A DNA stretch of 64,000 bases from Pseudomonadales bacterium (GCA_022822135.1 JAJECH010000014.1:1-64000), one strand, 5' to 3'; positions 36,067 through 46,642 are shown, counted from the stretch's first letter. Notes: generated by a model not told the origin, from the letters alone. A program made the numbers and translations.

Positions 36067-37728
36067 CTAATCGGTAGTGACCTCTAAGACGCGAAACGCA
36101 GTATGTTCGCGTCCGAACTCATCGATCGCACGTGCTTCGAACCTATACGCACCCGCGGCCAGTTTTGGCAAGCGCGAAGACCATAGATGAGTCGATGGAT
36201 ACGGGGACACCCATGACTTCATACTCTCAGCGTTCCGATTCTGCAATTCGACAAACGCTGGCGAAGGTGCTTGAACTCGTGGCATCGCCGTGAATTCACC
36301 ATCGTCAATCCGAAACGACACACTAGATTTCGGACCGCCGTCAAACAGATTCACATAAACGTACGTACTTTCTGTTTGAGCTTCCGTCATACGACTGTCA
36401 AACAACTCGCCATGCCTAAAGTCTCTTAATCCATTTGGGTTGTCAGAGTGAAACGCTCGATCAAACAAGATTCGCATTTGGTAGTTTGAATCGAATCCGG
36501 CCGCTTTGAACCGTACCGTCGGGGATACGTTATCGACTGTAAGAATGTTGTAGCCGTTAGGTGTGCCGTCGCTCTGAAGCGCAACAGGAATTCCCCGTTC
36601 ATCAAAAGGTCCGCTCCACCAGCTTCCGGAAACGGTCGACAAGATGTGGTGGTGGAAACGTCCCTGTGGATTTGACGAACCTGTCTCATCGAGATACATG
36701 TGTTCGGCCGTATGGGTATGACCTGCAACGGAGTACACGTGAGGATGATCGGCTAACAAACCCAGGATTTCGCCACCGTTCTCTGTATGGACGCGGTCAG
36801 CGGGACCTGCATTACCCATGAGCGGAATGTGCATTCCTAGGAAAACGAGTTTCGACGTTGGAATGTGTGAGATCTCATTCGTCAACCAAGCCATTTGTCG
36901 ATCATCGAGACGTCCGAGATACGATCCTCGACCGGTGGGATTTTCGGCTGTAGGCTCAACGCGTCCGCCGTACAGCACGTTATCGAGCACGATGAATACA
37001 ACGTTTGCGTACTCAAATGAGTAGTAAGGAGGTCCGTAAAAACGCGTAAAGGTCTCTAGCGAGTCCGCGTCTGACGAAGCGTCAAAGTTCAGTTCATGGT
37101 TGCCAGGAACGTTGTACCAAGGTACGCCAATTCGTCCGATGATGCGGTTGTAGCGCGTAAAAAACGATAAGTCGTCGAACAGGATGTCACCCATCGTCAT
37201 ACCGAATCGAGCGTCGCTGCCAATCAGCTCAACGACAACATCGTCTCGAATATAGGAGAGCTCTACTTCTGTTTGCGGTTGCGGATCAGCAAATAGAAGA
37301 ACATCAAATTGACTCGGCTCTTCCTGAGGCACTAGTGGAAAATCGATTGAGTCCGGAAGCGGTCCCGTTGGTGCGACGCCCCGGTACCGGAGGTGAGAAG
37401 GCGATCCTTGAGGGCGATGCACGTAATAGAACTGTGGTAGTTGATCTTCATTGACTGGAACTAAATAACCCGCAGGTTTAACCACAAACAGTACGACATC
37501 TCCATCGACTGGCAACTCATATCGGCCTTGTTGATCGGTGACAGCAATATCCAGCCCGTTCGAGACCCTTACACCCGCGAGTGGGACTTCGCCACCATCG
37601 CGAATACTGTTGCCGTTTTGGTCGACGAAGACGGTACCTACCGCGACATCCGCGAACAAAGGCAACGACAACGTCAGCAGGCCCACAAGGTACAAACACC
37701 GAGCGATTCGTGATTTCAGTGCATTCAC
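36067..37728 (-). CDS. Secreted calcineurin-like metallophosphoesterase
   Basis: 553 aa from GTG 37728 (AAGGGA upstream; the longer frame from 37782 is less likely). Signal peptide (LYLVGLLTLSLPLFADVA), a beta-sandwich with VFVDQNGNSIRDGGEVPLAG (SdrD-B/CalcineurinN type), then catalytic motifs FADPQPQ, GDILFDD, GNHE, GMHIPLM and GHTHTAEH, and a C-terminal sandwich. Probably periplasmic phosphate ester hydrolysis, possibly in phosphorus scavenging. Confidence 0.88.
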   Translation of the reverse strand: MNALKSRIARCLYLVGLLTLSLPLFADVAVGTVFVDQNGNSIRDGGEVPLAGVRVSNGLDIAVTDQQGRYELPVDGDVVLFVVKPAGYLVPVNEDQLPQFYYVHRPQGSPSHLRYRGVAPTGPLPDSIDFPLVPQEEPSQFDVLLFADPQPQTEVELSYIRDDVVVELIGSDARFGMTMGDILFDDLSFFTRYNRIIGRIGVPWYNVPGNHELNFDASSDADSLETFTRFYGPPYYSFEYANVVFIVLDNVLYGGRVEPTAENPTGRGSYLGRLDDRQMAWLTNEISHIPTSKLVFLGMHIPLMGNAGPADRVHTENGGEILGLLADHPHVYSVAGHTHTAEHMYLDETGSSNPQGRFHHHILSTVSGSWWSGPFDERGIPVALQSDGTPNGYNILTVDNVSPTVRFKAAGFDSNYQMRILFDRAFHSDNPNGLRDFRHGELFDSRMTEAQTESTYVYVNLFDGGPKSSVSFRIDDGEFTAMPRVQAPSPAFVELQNRNAESMKSWVSPYPSTHLWSSRLPKLAAGAYRFEARAIDEFGREHTAFRVLEVTTD

Positions 37729-37839
37729 GCTTTCGAATCCCTTAAAGCAATTTTCTGGCAGGCAATTTTCACGATACACCATGGCAACTTTCTAATTAAA
37801 GTGTGTGTAGCTAATTGTAGTAATTAAATCTATATTTAC

Positions 37840-37845
37840 TATAAT
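37840..37845 (+). promoter_or_regulatory. TATAAT -10 box of the DUF932 gene
   Basis: Exact TATAAT in a very AT-rich stretch about 30 nt before the start; the best -35 (TTGTAG at 37815) has a long 19-nt spacer. The AT-richness contrasts with neighbours. Confidence 0.4.
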
Positions 37846-37874
37846 TACACCATTGAAACGGAAGAGAGAACGAA

Positions 37875-38834
37875 ATGTCAGCAGAAGTAGAGTCGATTGC
37901 CTGGACCGGCGAACCACCGTGGCATCAAATGGGAAAGTACGTGCCAGAAAATCTCAGTCCAGATGAGATGCAGAAAGCGGCAGAGTTGGATTGGAGCGTA
38001 GAGAAGATTCCCCTTCGCTACGAATTTGGCGGTAAGCCGTTTAACACCGAACAGTTTGCCTTGATACGGTCGTCAGATGGTTGTATGCTCGACATAGTTA
38101 AGTCAGAAAACTGGGAACCCGTTCAAAACCATCAAGCATTTGAGTTCTTTGAGCGTTTTGTCCGACACAACCACATGTCGATGGAAGTCGCTGGCTCATT
38201 GCGCGACGGCAAGTTGGTATTCGTACTCGCGAAGATGAACCAAGCATTTCACGTAGGTTCAGGAACCGAGGATCAAACCGATGGCTACCTGCTGTTCACG
38301 AACCCACACCAATATGGCCGGGCGGTGGACATTCGCTTAACGCCTATCCGCGTCGTGTGCATGAATACGCTCCAACTTGCGCTCACGAGTGCAAGCAATG
38401 CCTTGGTGAAATACAACCACCGCCACAAGTTCGATGTTCGCGAGGCGCAATCAGTATTCCAAGCGTTTCTCTCAACGTTGGATGAGTACCGAGATACCGC
38501 GCAATTCCTCGCCGACAAACCGTACGAAGAACAAGCGCTACAGCGTTACTTTGATGAGTGCTTCCCTTACATACCCAACATGCACACGCGTTCGCCTCAA
38601 CCCAATGGTAGATCTGCTAACGCAGAACGCGCGTTCAGGATCGTTGAGACACAACCAGGCGCACGGTATTCGCAAGGGACTTGGTGGAACGCCCTTAATG
38701 CAGTGACTTATCTAACCGATCACGAGTTGGGTAAATCACCGGAAACCAGGCTACACTCCGCCTGGTACGGCAAAGGCGAACAACGAAAAAGACAAGCGTT
38801 AAACCTCGCCGTTGCGTACGCGGAGGCGGCTTAA
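37875..38834 (+). CDS. DUF932 (phage/plasmid-related, TIGR03299-like) protein
   Basis: 319 aa. Family landmarks: AWTGEPPWHQMG at the start, LDIVKSENWEPVQNHQAFEFF, LFTNPHQYGRAVDIRLTPIRVVCMNTL and SAWYGKGEQRKRQALNLA at the end. Such proteins are common on phages and plasmids; function is unknown. AGAGAG ribosome site. It stands alone among housekeeping genes with its own AT-rich promoter, implying transfer. Confidence 0.85.
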   Translation: MSAEVESIAWTGEPPWHQMGKYVPENLSPDEMQKAAELDWSVEKIPLRYEFGGKPFNTEQFALIRSSDGCMLDIVKSENWEPVQNHQAFEFFERFVRHNHMSMEVAGSLRDGKLVFVLAKMNQAFHVGSGTEDQTDGYLLFTNPHQYGRAVDIRLTPIRVVCMNTLQLALTSASNALVKYNHRHKFDVREAQSVFQAFLSTLDEYRDTAQFLADKPYEEQALQRYFDECFPYIPNMHTRSPQPNGRSANAERAFRIVETQPGARYSQGTWWNALNAVTYLTDHELGKSPETRLHSAWYGKGEQRKRQALNLAVAYAEAA

Positions 38835-38869
38835 CGGATTAAAGAGACAATCTCATCGAAGTTTGACGG

Positions 38870-39361
38870 TCAGACGCCAAGTCCAAACCAGTAGATCAAC
38901 AGATGTAAAACTGCGACGACGAGTGCGCCAGCGACAATGTCGTCGAGCATGACACCTAGCGCACCGTCAAACTTCGATTCGACCCAACCAACTGGATCAG
39001 GTTTGAGGATATCCAACAGCCGAAATCCGACAAACGCGATAAGGACTAACCACCAGGTTTTCGGTATTGCGATGAGCGCAACCCACTGCCCTAACACTTC
39101 ATCGATCGTAATCGCGCCGTCATCACCAACCCCGTGCTTTCGCATCGTGTATTCCACGCAATATACGGCGAGAACGCCGACTGCGATGATGACCCCTAGC
39201 TGGTAGAAACCACGGATCTCACTGAGCCAAAACCACCAGACCAAAACTCCGAGCAGCGACGCGACGGTACCTGGCGCGTACTTGACCAACCCTACGCCAA
39301 GCGTTGTGCTGAGAAGAACAGGGACATCGCGCAGAGACCGCAATGACAATTGAGTTGCCAT
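38870..39361 (-). CDS. pgpA: Phosphatidylglycerophosphatase A
   Basis: Dephosphorylates phosphatidylglycerophosphate. 163 aa with membrane segments and motifs GVGLVKYAPGTVASLLG, ITIDEVLGQWVAL and LDILKPDPVGWVE, then DDIVAGALV. Follows thiL by 19 nt, the conserved nusB-thiL-pgpA order. Confidence 0.94.
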   Translation of the reverse strand: MATQLSLRSLRDVPVLLSTTLGVGLVKYAPGTVASLLGVLVWWFWLSEIRGFYQLGVIIAVGVLAVYCVEYTMRKHGVGDDGAITIDEVLGQWVALIAIPKTWWLVLIAFVGFRLLDILKPDPVGWVESKFDGALGVMLDDIVAGALVVAVLHLLIYWFGLGV

Positions 39362-39380
39362 AACCTATGCTTGGCCTGTA

Positions 39381-40331
39381 TTAACTGAAGTGATCAAATC
39401 CGGGTCGAGGGCTAACTCGCTCACCGTCTAACGAGTAGCTAACCGTTTGATCCGATGTGACGTTGCCGATCACGACGACCGGCGTGTCCGTAGCACATCC
39501 CACTTCGAGAATCTGCATCCGATGACTTCGGTTTGCCGTAAACAGTAACTCGTAGCTGTCGTCCGGACCGAGAACTTCCACAGCTTTTTCCCCTTGCCAG
39601 ACCGGTAGTCGGTCTAGGTTGATCGAAGCGCCGCATTGACTCCCTTTCGTCAAATGGGCGAGTTCAGACGCCAGTCCGTCACTGATGTCGATGGCACCGT
39701 GCGCGAACTCTCTGAGACGCACTGCGAAATCAGCGCGCGGATGCGGCAAAAAGTACCGTGCCGTAGCGCATGTATCTCGCTGGGATAGCAATGCCTCGAG
39801 CGATGTTTGCGGCATCGCGGGATTTTTAAGGTATGCCGTCGTAGCACCTAGTCTACCTGTCAACCAGATGTCGTCGCCTACTTGTGCATCTGAACGTAGT
39901 AACGCCTCTCCTCTTGGTACTACGCCATGTATGGTCACGTTGACGTTGAGCGGGCCACGTGCGAGATTACCGCCAAGAATCTTCACTTTGAATTCGCGAG
40001 CAGCAACCGCAACGCCGTGCGCGAAACGTTCGACCCAGTCGCCATCAAGAGATTCAACCGTCAACGCGATCGTCATTCCTAACGGTTCGGCGCCCATCGC
40101 CGCAAGATCAGATACGTTGATAGCGACAGATCGGTAACCGACCAGCTCACCAGGAGCTGCCGCCGGAAAATGCACATCAGGAACGAGGGTGTCCGTACTA
40201 ACAACAAGCTGTTGATCGGTAGGGACGGTGAAAACAGCCGCGTCGTCACCCGCGCCAGTCTCTATAAAGTCTGCTTCGGTTAAGTCGCCGAATCCTCGGA
40301 TGAGCTGTTCAATGAGCTCAAACTCATTCAT
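39381..40331 (-). CDS. thiL: Thiamine-monophosphate kinase
   Basis: ATP-dependent last step to thiamine diphosphate. 316 aa of the AIR-synthase fold: GAGDDAAVF, VSTDTLVPDVHFP, NVSDLAAMGAEPLG, GNLARG and AIDISDGLASELAH. Overlaps nusB by 8 nt. No TPP riboswitch is expected or seen here. Confidence 0.95.
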   Translation of the reverse strand: MNEFELIEQLIRGFGDLTEADFIETGAGDDAAVFTVPTDQQLVVSTDTLVPDVHFPAAAPGELVGYRSVAINVSDLAAMGAEPLGMTIALTVESLDGDWVERFAHGVAVAAREFKVKILGGNLARGPLNVNVTIHGVVPRGEALLRSDAQVGDDIWLTGRLGATTAYLKNPAMPQTSLEALLSQRDTCATARYFLPHPRADFAVRLREFAHGAIDISDGLASELAHLTKGSQCGASINLDRLPVWQGEKAVEVLGPDDSYELLFTANRSHRMQILEVGCATDTPVVVIGNVTSDQTVSYSLDGERVSPRPGFDHFS

Positions 40332-40755
40332 GACTTTCCGCAGTTTGTCGCACCGCGATTGCTAATTTGTCCAATACACCATTTATGAAGCGAAAGCTGT
40401 TCATTGCCCCGAAATCTTTTGCGATCTCGACCCACTCATTGATCACCACTGGGTGCGGAACATCGGTATGCGTTATTTCGTAAGTGGCGATTCGCAAGAT
40501 CGTACGTTCCGCCTGTCCTAGCTCCTCAAGCGATCGATCATTCAAATGAGCCTTAAACGCCAGATCAAGTTCCTGTAACCGATCCGGAATATCGGCGAGC
40601 CACCTGTTGAAACGCTTCCTGTCGACCGACCGCAGGTAGCCGGCATCACGGAGCCAAGCTTTCGTCGCACCCATGTCAAATTCATCATGATCGACGCTAG
40701 CAGAGAGCAGTGCTTGTAAGAGCGCGACTCTCGTGTTGCGATTCCGACCCGTCAT
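40324..40755 (-). CDS. nusB: Transcription antitermination factor NusB
   Basis: 143 aa, all helical; binds boxA with S10 for rRNA antitermination. Seen: RVALLQALLSASV, LRIATYEITHTDVPHPVVINEWVEIAK and FINGVLDKLA. Overlaps ribD by 4 nt. It is in the usual riboflavin cluster, though ribE, ribBA and ribH are missing between ribD and nusB. Confidence 0.95.
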   Translation of the reverse strand: MTGRNRNTRVALLQALLSASVDHDEFDMGATKAWLRDAGYLRSVDRKRFNRWLADIPDRLQELDLAFKAHLNDRSLEELGQAERTILRIATYEITHTDVPHPVVINEWVEIAKDFGAMNSFRFINGVLDKLAIAVRQTAESHE

Positions 40756-41852
40756 CGCTTCTGGCGACCACGTTCGTCGCGACGAAGGATGATCCGAAGA
40801 TCCGGACCGATTTTGGTCGTCGAAGCAATCGTCGCACCGACCGTCTCTTCCATCTCGGCCACCTGGACATCCGCAATGGGGCGAGCATCTGAACCCATGA
40901 ATTTAGGTGCGACGTACGCAATCATTTCATCCCACAGATGGTCGCTGAGAAAACTCCCAACCAATTCGCTTCCTGCTTCAACCAGAACTTCGTTCACACC
41001 TTCCTCGGCGAGTTTACTCAATGCCGATTTAAGGTCAACGCGTGGTGTGAGTTCATGCCAAACATCGACTTCATCCGGAAGTTCTACACCGTGTGCATCA
41101 CGACCGCAGATTAACACGACACGGGCATCATCCGCGAGCATGGCTGCAGTTGACGGAAAACGACCTTCGCTGTCCAGTACCACACGCCAAGGATCGCAGC
41201 CTTGGTATTGAGGTTCACGTACCGTCATCCGTGGATCGTCGGCTAGCACGGTACCAATTCCAGTAACGATCGCGCCACTTCGCGCTCGCCAGTATTGCAC
41301 ATCTTGACGCGCTTCCTCACTTGTAATCCACTTGCTCGCGCCCGACGCTAGTGCCGTTCGTCCGTCGATCGACAGTGCCGTTTTTATTCGGACATAAGGA
41401 CGCTTGCGTCGATGCCGAGTGTACGTACCAGGATTGAGCTCGCCCGGGGTCGGCAATCCCATCACTTTGACCTCTAGACCAAGTGCTTTGAGGCGCTCAA
41501 TCCCCTTACCCTGGACCTTTGGGTGGTTGTCACGTGCCCCGATGACAACCCGTGCTAACCCATGCTGGGCTAACGTATCTGCACATGCTGGTGTACGCCC
41601 TTCGAAGCAGCACGGCTCCAGTGTGACATAAGCCGTCGCGCCAATGGCAGCATCTCCAGCTTCCGTTAAGGCGTTAACTTCTGCATGCGCTTCACCGTCG
41701 GCTTGATGCCATCCACGTCCGACCACGAGATGATCCTTAACTAGGAGACATCCAACCCGAGGATTTCCTCGCGTGACGGTGAATAAGCCCCGTTCTGCAA
41801 GCTTCAACGCCGCCTTCATGTAAAGGCGGTCAGCCGTTGGTTGATGTGTCAA
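40752..41852 (-). CDS. ribD: Bifunctional riboflavin deaminase/reductase RibD
   Basis: 366 aa. The N-terminal deaminase has the zinc motif HAEVNAL and [13 protein letters not shown]; the C-terminal reductase (from about 150) has [20 protein letters not shown] and [11 protein letters not shown]. Performs the second and third riboflavin steps. Overlaps glyA by 4 nt. Confidence 0.95.
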   Translation of the reverse strand: MTHQPTADRLYMKAALKLAERGLFTVTRGNPRVGCLLVKDHLVVGRGWHQADGEAHAEVNALTEAGDAAIGATAYVTLEPCCFEGRTPACADTLAQHGLARVVIGARDNHPKVQGKGIERLKALGLEVKVMGLPTPGELNPGTYTRHRRKRPYVRIKTALSIDGRTALASGASKWITSEEARQDVQYWRARSGAIVTGIGTVLADDPRMTVREPQYQGCDPWRVVLDSEGRFPSTAAMLADDARVVLICGRDAHGVELPDEVDVWHELTPRVDLKSALSKLAEEGVNEVLVEAGSELVGSFLSDHLWDEMIAYVAPKFMGSDARPIADVQVAEMEETVGATIASTTKIGPDLRIILRRDERGRQKR

Positions 41853-43102
41853 TCGTAGACTGGAAATCTACTACAGAGTTCCAGCGTCTTTAGCCGGATC
41901 GACGTGACCATGTTGTCATTCGAGATATCGTCAAGAATGTCGCACATCCACGTCGCAAGCGTTTCGCATTCAGCTTCTTCAAATCCTCGACGCGTAACGG
42001 CTGCAGTACCGATGCGCAATCCGCTCGTGACGAACGGCGACCTTGGATCATTGGGTACGGTATTCCGATTTACCGTGATATTCGCCCGACCTAGTGCTTC
42101 GTCAGCGGCTTTACCCGTGACGTCTTTATCGATGAGATCCACTAAAAACAGGTGGTTGTCGGTTCCGCCTGAAACGATTTTGTAGTTCCGTTGCTGAAAT
42201 ACCGAAACCATGGTCCGCGCATTACTCATCACTTTGTGCTGGTATTTGTGAAATTCATCGCTCATCGCCTCTTTGAAGCATATTGCCTTCGCAGCAATGA
42301 CATGCATCAATGGACCGCCCTGTAAACCAGGAAAGAGCGCAGAATTTAGCTTCTTTTCGATTTCTTTATTCTTGCGTGCCAAGATGAGTCCACCGCGCGG
42401 ACCCGCCAACGTCTTGTGCGTGGTCGATGTCGTTACATCGGCGTACGGTACAGGATTTGGATACAGACCGGCCGCGATAAGACCCGCGACGTGAGCCATA
42501 TCAACCACGAGATATGCGCCTACGTCGTCTGCAATTTCTCGGAATCGACCCCAATCCAACACACGACTATAGGCGGAAAATCCCGCAACGATAAGAGCAG
42601 GTTGATGGTCTCGTGCTAACGCGTGCAAGCGTTCGTAGTCCATTAATCCGGTCTTCGCGTCTACGCCGTATTGAACGGCTTTGTACAGCTTACCAGTGAA
42701 ATTAACGGGGGAACCATGGGTCAGGTGGCCACCGTCCGACAGACTCATCCCCAGCAACGTATCGCCGGGATTCATAAGCGCCATATATGCGGCGGCATTT
42801 GCCTGCGAACCCGAATGTGGTTGAACGTTTGCGTAATCAGCGCCAAACAAACTCTTCGCACGTTCAATCGCAAGTCGTTCGATTTCGTCAACGTGTTCGC
42901 AACCGCCGTAGTAGCGCCTTCCAGGATATCCCTCGGCGTACTTATTCGTCATAACACACCCTTGGGCTTCCAATACGCGAGGGCTCGCGTAATTCTCAGA
43001 AGCGATTAGCTCGATGTGTTCTTCTTGTCGGCGATTTTCGAGATGAATGGCCTGCCAAACATCACTATCGAAGCACGATAGCGATTGGGCTTTCTCAAGC
43101 AT
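41849..43102 (-). CDS. glyA: Serine hydroxymethyltransferase
   Basis: PLP enzyme interconverting serine and glycine with tetrahydrofolate. 417 aa, standard. [27 protein letters not shown], and the PLP lysine in [16 protein letters not shown] near residue 225. No strong ribosome site before ATG 43102. First of glyA-ribD-nusB-thiL-pgpA. No NrdR gene between glyA and ribD, where it is often found. Confidence 0.97.
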   Translation of the reverse strand: MLEKAQSLSCFDSDVWQAIHLENRRQEEHIELIASENYASPRVLEAQGCVMTNKYAEGYPGRRYYGGCEHVDEIERLAIERAKSLFGADYANVQPHSGSQANAAAYMALMNPGDTLLGMSLSDGGHLTHGSPVNFTGKLYKAVQYGVDAKTGLMDYERLHALARDHQPALIVAGFSAYSRVLDWGRFREIADDVGAYLVVDMAHVAGLIAAGLYPNPVPYADVTTSTTHKTLAGPRGGLILARKNKEIEKKLNSALFPGLQGGPLMHVIAAKAICFKEAMSDEFHKYQHKVMSNARTMVSVFQQRNYKIVSGGTDNHLFLVDLIDKDVTGKAADEALGRANITVNRNTVPNDPRSPFVTSGLRIGTAAVTRRGFEEAECETLATWMCDILDDISNDNMVTSIRLKTLELCSRFPVYD

Positions 43103-43145
43103 TAGGAGTCGTGTGGGTGCCTAGCTCGAATTTTATTTTTGGGCT

Positions 43146-44510
43146 TTAAGTCGTCGTATTTACAGCTTCGAGAGCAGCTTGCAGCGTCTTGACCGGAAAT
43201 GTCGTCATACCTTCGATGGGTTTCGATGGTCGATTCGCGAATGGAACAATCGCATGGGTAAAACCATGTTTGACCGCCTCTCGTAGTCGCTCCTGACCAT
43301 TCGGCACAGGACGGATTTCACCGGTCAATCCCAGTTCGCCAAATACGATGAGTTCTGTCGGAAGTGTGATGTTCCGCAAACTGGAATATACCGCCAGCAT
43401 CGATGCGAGATCGGTTGCAGTCTCGATGACTTTGACACCACCTGTGACATTAACGAACACATCGTCGTTCGACAGCGACAACCCACCGTGCCGGTGCATG
43501 ATGGCTAGATGCATCGCCAACCGTTGCGAATCGAGCCCGACAGCAACCCGTCGAGGATAACCGCCCTGTACGTCATCGACAAGGGCTTGGATTTCCACCA
43601 GTAATGGTCGAGTACCCTCCCAGATCACTGAGACGACACTCCCAGGACCAACTTCCGCGGATCGCTCTAAAAAGATTGCGGAAGGATTTCGGACCTCCCT
43701 CAATCCGGTATCCGTCATTGCGAACACACCGAGTTCATTAACTGCACCAAATCGGTTTTTCGTGCTCCGTAAGGTGCGATAACGACTACCGGCTGGCGCG
43801 TCGAGCATGACCATGCAGTCGATGATGTGCTCGAGTACTTTTGGACCCGCGAGATTCCCTTCTTTGGTCACATGACCGACGAGGATAAACACGGTATTGG
43901 TCCGCTTGGCAAGTTGAGTCAGACGTGCTGCCGACTCGCGTACCTGCGTGACCGTACCGGCCATGCTTTCAGCGTATTCAGTCTGCATGACCTGAATCGA
44001 ATCAATAACGACGACCGCCGGACGGTCCCGCTCCACGACCGCACTAACCTGCTCCACCGACGTCATGGAAGCCAAATCCAATTGGTCAGGCGCAAGCTTT
44101 AGTCGTTTGGAACGAGCTGCGATTTGCCGCAATGACTCCTCGCCGCTCACGTATAGACACTGCAATGACTTCGAAAGATGCGCCAGCACTTGCAGTAACA
44201 AAGTGGATTTACCAGCACCTGGATCCCCGCCAATCAAGACCACGGAGCCGGCTACTAGTCCGCCGCCAAGAACACGATCTAGTTCACTGTAGCCAGACGG
44301 AGTACGCTCGCCAACTTCGATATCGACTTCGTCGATGCGATGAATTTCGGCTGCGGAATCGGCGTAGGAAGCCGAACGAGACGTAGAAATACCGGGCGAA
44401 AACCGGGTGAGCGTGTTCCATGCACCACAGTCTGCACACTGACCCTGCCACTTTGGATGTTCGCTGCCGCAGTCCGAGCATACAAAGACAGATGTACTTC
44501 GCTTTGCCAT
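43146..44510 (-). CDS. radA: DNA repair protein RadA
   Basis: Branch-migration helicase of recombination, 454 aa. N-terminal zinc finger CSDCGSEHPKWQGQCADCGAW, Walker A GGDPGAGKSTLLL, RadA-specific STKNRFGAVNE and a C-terminal Lon-like domain. Starts 8 nt after dnaB. Confidence 0.96.
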   Translation of the reverse strand: MAKRSTSVFVCSDCGSEHPKWQGQCADCGAWNTLTRFSPGISTSRSASYADSAAEIHRIDEVDIEVGERTPSGYSELDRVLGGGLVAGSVVLIGGDPGAGKSTLLLQVLAHLSKSLQCLYVSGEESLRQIAARSKRLKLAPDQLDLASMTSVEQVSAVVERDRPAVVVIDSIQVMQTEYAESMAGTVTQVRESAARLTQLAKRTNTVFILVGHVTKEGNLAGPKVLEHIIDCMVMLDAPAGSRYRTLRSTKNRFGAVNELGVFAMTDTGLREVRNPSAIFLERSAEVGPGSVVSVIWEGTRPLLVEIQALVDDVQGGYPRRVAVGLDSQRLAMHLAIMHRHGGLSLSNDDVFVNVTGGVKVIETATDLASMLAVYSSLRNITLPTELIVFGELGLTGEIRPVPNGQERLREAVKHGFTHAIVPFANRPSKPIEGMTTFPVKTLQAALEAVNTTT

Positions 44511-44518
44511 GTTTTTCT

Positions 44519-45958
44519 TTAGTACGGTGGAGGATCTCGCCTGTCAGGCGTATCGATTTCGTCAAACACCGCAATTTCTTTGTAGAACCTCAGGTCTATC
44601 TTGTCAATAGGACCATGACGATTCTTGGTGACAAATAGAGTGACCTTTTCTGCTTTTGGATCGTTCTCAGGCTTAGATTCATCATCAGGTTCCGCTCGGT
44701 GCAACATCATGACCAGATCAGCATCTTGCTCGATGGATCCACTATCTCGTAGGTCGGACAATCTGGGTCGTTGATCGGTACGGGCATCCGCATTACGATT
44801 CAACTGGGCGAGCGCAAGAATAGGTACAGCTTCTTGATTCGCGAGGTTTTTCAGTCCCCGCGTGATCTCGGCGATTTCAAGTGGACGGTTGTGATATTTA
44901 GATGAATTCGCGTCCCCATCCATAAGACCAACGTAATCCACACAAACCAAATCGAGGCGTCCCCGTGCTCGTTTAACTTGCTTTACTGTGTGAATCATCT
45001 GGGAGATCGTAAGTCCATTCGGATTTATCACGACGAAATCTGAAAGGTCCTTCTCGATACCCTCCTTGGCCGCATCGACATGCGTTTGTTCTTCCTCGGA
45101 TAAGCGACCCGTTTTCAACTTACCGAAGGGGACCTCAGACATGGCTGATAGCATCTTGAACATAATCTCTTCAGTTCGTTGTTCAAGCGTAAAAAACAAA
45201 ATCGTCGCATCACCATCGTAGTGTTTAAAAACGTTTTCACAAAGGTTCAAGGCGAATGATGTCTTGCCCATGCCGGGTCGACCTGCAAGAATGTTGAGTT
45301 GACCCGGTCGAAAACCTCCCCAAGTCAGTTCATTGAGCTGCAAGAATCCAGTACTCAGGAATTCACGAGGACGACCATGTTCTCTGATGTAGTCCAATTC
45401 CTCTTGCACAGGTGCTAACAGCGCGGGGGCACTGGATTCAGTGATGTCATCGTCGGTCAACCGATCACTCGACGTCTCGTCGACTCTCTTATGAATGCGT
45501 TCAATTAAGTCGTCGATCTCGTCGCTCGATGATTCGTAAACAGCTGAGACACTGTTCTTAAGAACGCTTAGTAACTTTCGTCGAACAAAGTCGTTTTGGA
45601 CGCGGTGCAGAAAAGCACGAGTATCTCCTACTCGAACCGCGTCATGCATACCGATGACCACTTCGATGGCGGCGTCGCTACTGTCCGATGACTGATCACG
45701 TATGCGAGTGGCGATTGAAAGCGGCGTGATGCGTTCGCCTTTTGCTGCCGCCTTCTCCATTTCCTCAAAGATCGTACGATGACTGCGATCCATGAACCAC
45801 TCTGGTTTGATCAGAATGCCGTATTCGTCCCAAGCATTCTCGTCTTCAAATAAAGCTATGAGCAGCGAGTTTTCGGCGATTGGATTGAACGGTATGTGTT
45901 CAACTATTGATTCTGTCAACGGGTGCGCTTCAGGTGCTTCAAATTCGTTTTCGGCCAT
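44519..45958 (-). CDS. dnaB: Replicative DNA helicase DnaB
   Basis: Hexameric 5'-3' helicase. 479 aa from ATG 45958 (GTG 45967 in frame). N-terminal helical domain, Walker A GRPGMGKTSFALN, FFTLEQRTEEIMFKML, DYVGLMDGD and ARTDQRPRLSDLRDSGSIEQDAD-type end motifs. The segment after the N-domain (about 155-185) is acidic. No intein. Confidence 0.96.
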   Translation of the reverse strand: MAENEFEAPEAHPLTESIVEHIPFNPIAENSLLIALFEDENAWDEYGILIKPEWFMDRSHRTIFEEMEKAAAKGERITPLSIATRIRDQSSDSSDAAIEVVIGMHDAVRVGDTRAFLHRVQNDFVRRKLLSVLKNSVSAVYESSSDEIDDLIERIHKRVDETSSDRLTDDDITESSAPALLAPVQEELDYIREHGRPREFLSTGFLQLNELTWGGFRPGQLNILAGRPGMGKTSFALNLCENVFKHYDGDATILFFTLEQRTEEIMFKMLSAMSEVPFGKLKTGRLSEEEQTHVDAAKEGIEKDLSDFVVINPNGLTISQMIHTVKQVKRARGRLDLVCVDYVGLMDGDANSSKYHNRPLEIAEITRGLKNLANQEAVPILALAQLNRNADARTDQRPRLSDLRDSGSIEQDADLVMMLHRAEPDDESKPENDPKAEKVTLFVTKNRHGPIDKIDLRFYKEIAVFDEIDTPDRRDPPPY

Positions 45959-46159
45959 GGAAGACACCCCTATCTGCGCTATTACTAATTGGTCTATCTT
46001 AATAACAACTCGCTCAAATTTCGACGTGAAATGAGATTTTTAACTAAATACCGTTGAAGAGTCGGACTCACTCTTCCTCGAACGGGGAAAGTAGACGGAA
46101 AACGTGTTGATTAATGTGATCGACAGTCAGCCACGACGGTGCTAATGACGCAGTTCGTT

Positions 46160-46186
46160 TAAAAACGGCCACACAAAAGTGGCCGT
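46160..46186 (-). terminator. Rho-independent terminator of rpsF-rpsR-rplI
   Basis: Minus strand: ACGGCCAC, a 6-nt loop, GTGGCCGT, then TTTTT. The 8-bp stem is perfect and GC-rich, starting 8 nt after the rplI stop, so it separates the ribosomal operon from dnaB. The remaining ~195 nt to dnaB show nothing further. Confidence 0.9.
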
Positions 46187-46193
46187 GTGAAAC

Positions 46194-46640
46194 CTATTCC
46201 GGCTGAACGAATACCGTGATCGTTCGGATGACTTCAGCGTGAATGTGAATCTGTACTTCGTATTCACCAACTTCGCGAATCACACCGTGCGGCATTCGAA
46301 CCTCGCTTTTGTGGATTTCAATCCCTTGTTTCGCAAGTTCGCTACTAATCTCTACGGGACCCACTGATCCGTACAAACGCCCGCCTTCTGCAACGCGCAT
46401 GAGGATCGTCAGGGTCTTGTCATCCAATTGCGCGGCACGCCGTTCGGCTCCTTCGAGCCGTTCGATCACGCGTCGTTGGAGCTCTTCTCGCATATCCTCA
46501 AACCGCTTTCGGTTTTCGTCGGTTGACCGCAATGCGAGTTTCTGTGGAAGCAAGTAGTTTCGTGCGAATCCGTTCTTGACTGAGACTTCTTCGCCAAGGT
46601 CGCCAAGATTGGCAATACGATCTAATAGGAGTACTTTCAT
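46194..46640 (-). CDS. rplI: 50S ribosomal protein bL9
   Basis: 148 aa, normal length. MKVLLLDRIANLGDLGEEV, GFARNYLLPQKLALR and the C-terminal domain with GGRLYGSVGPVEI. 2 nt after rpsR. Confidence 0.98.
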   Translation of the reverse strand: MKVLLLDRIANLGDLGEEVSVKNGFARNYLLPQKLALRSTDENRKRFEDMREELQRRVIERLEGAERRAAQLDDKTLTILMRVAEGGRLYGSVGPVEISSELAKQGIEIHKSEVRMPHGVIREVGEYEVQIHIHAEVIRTITVFVQPE

Positions 46641-46642
46641 CG

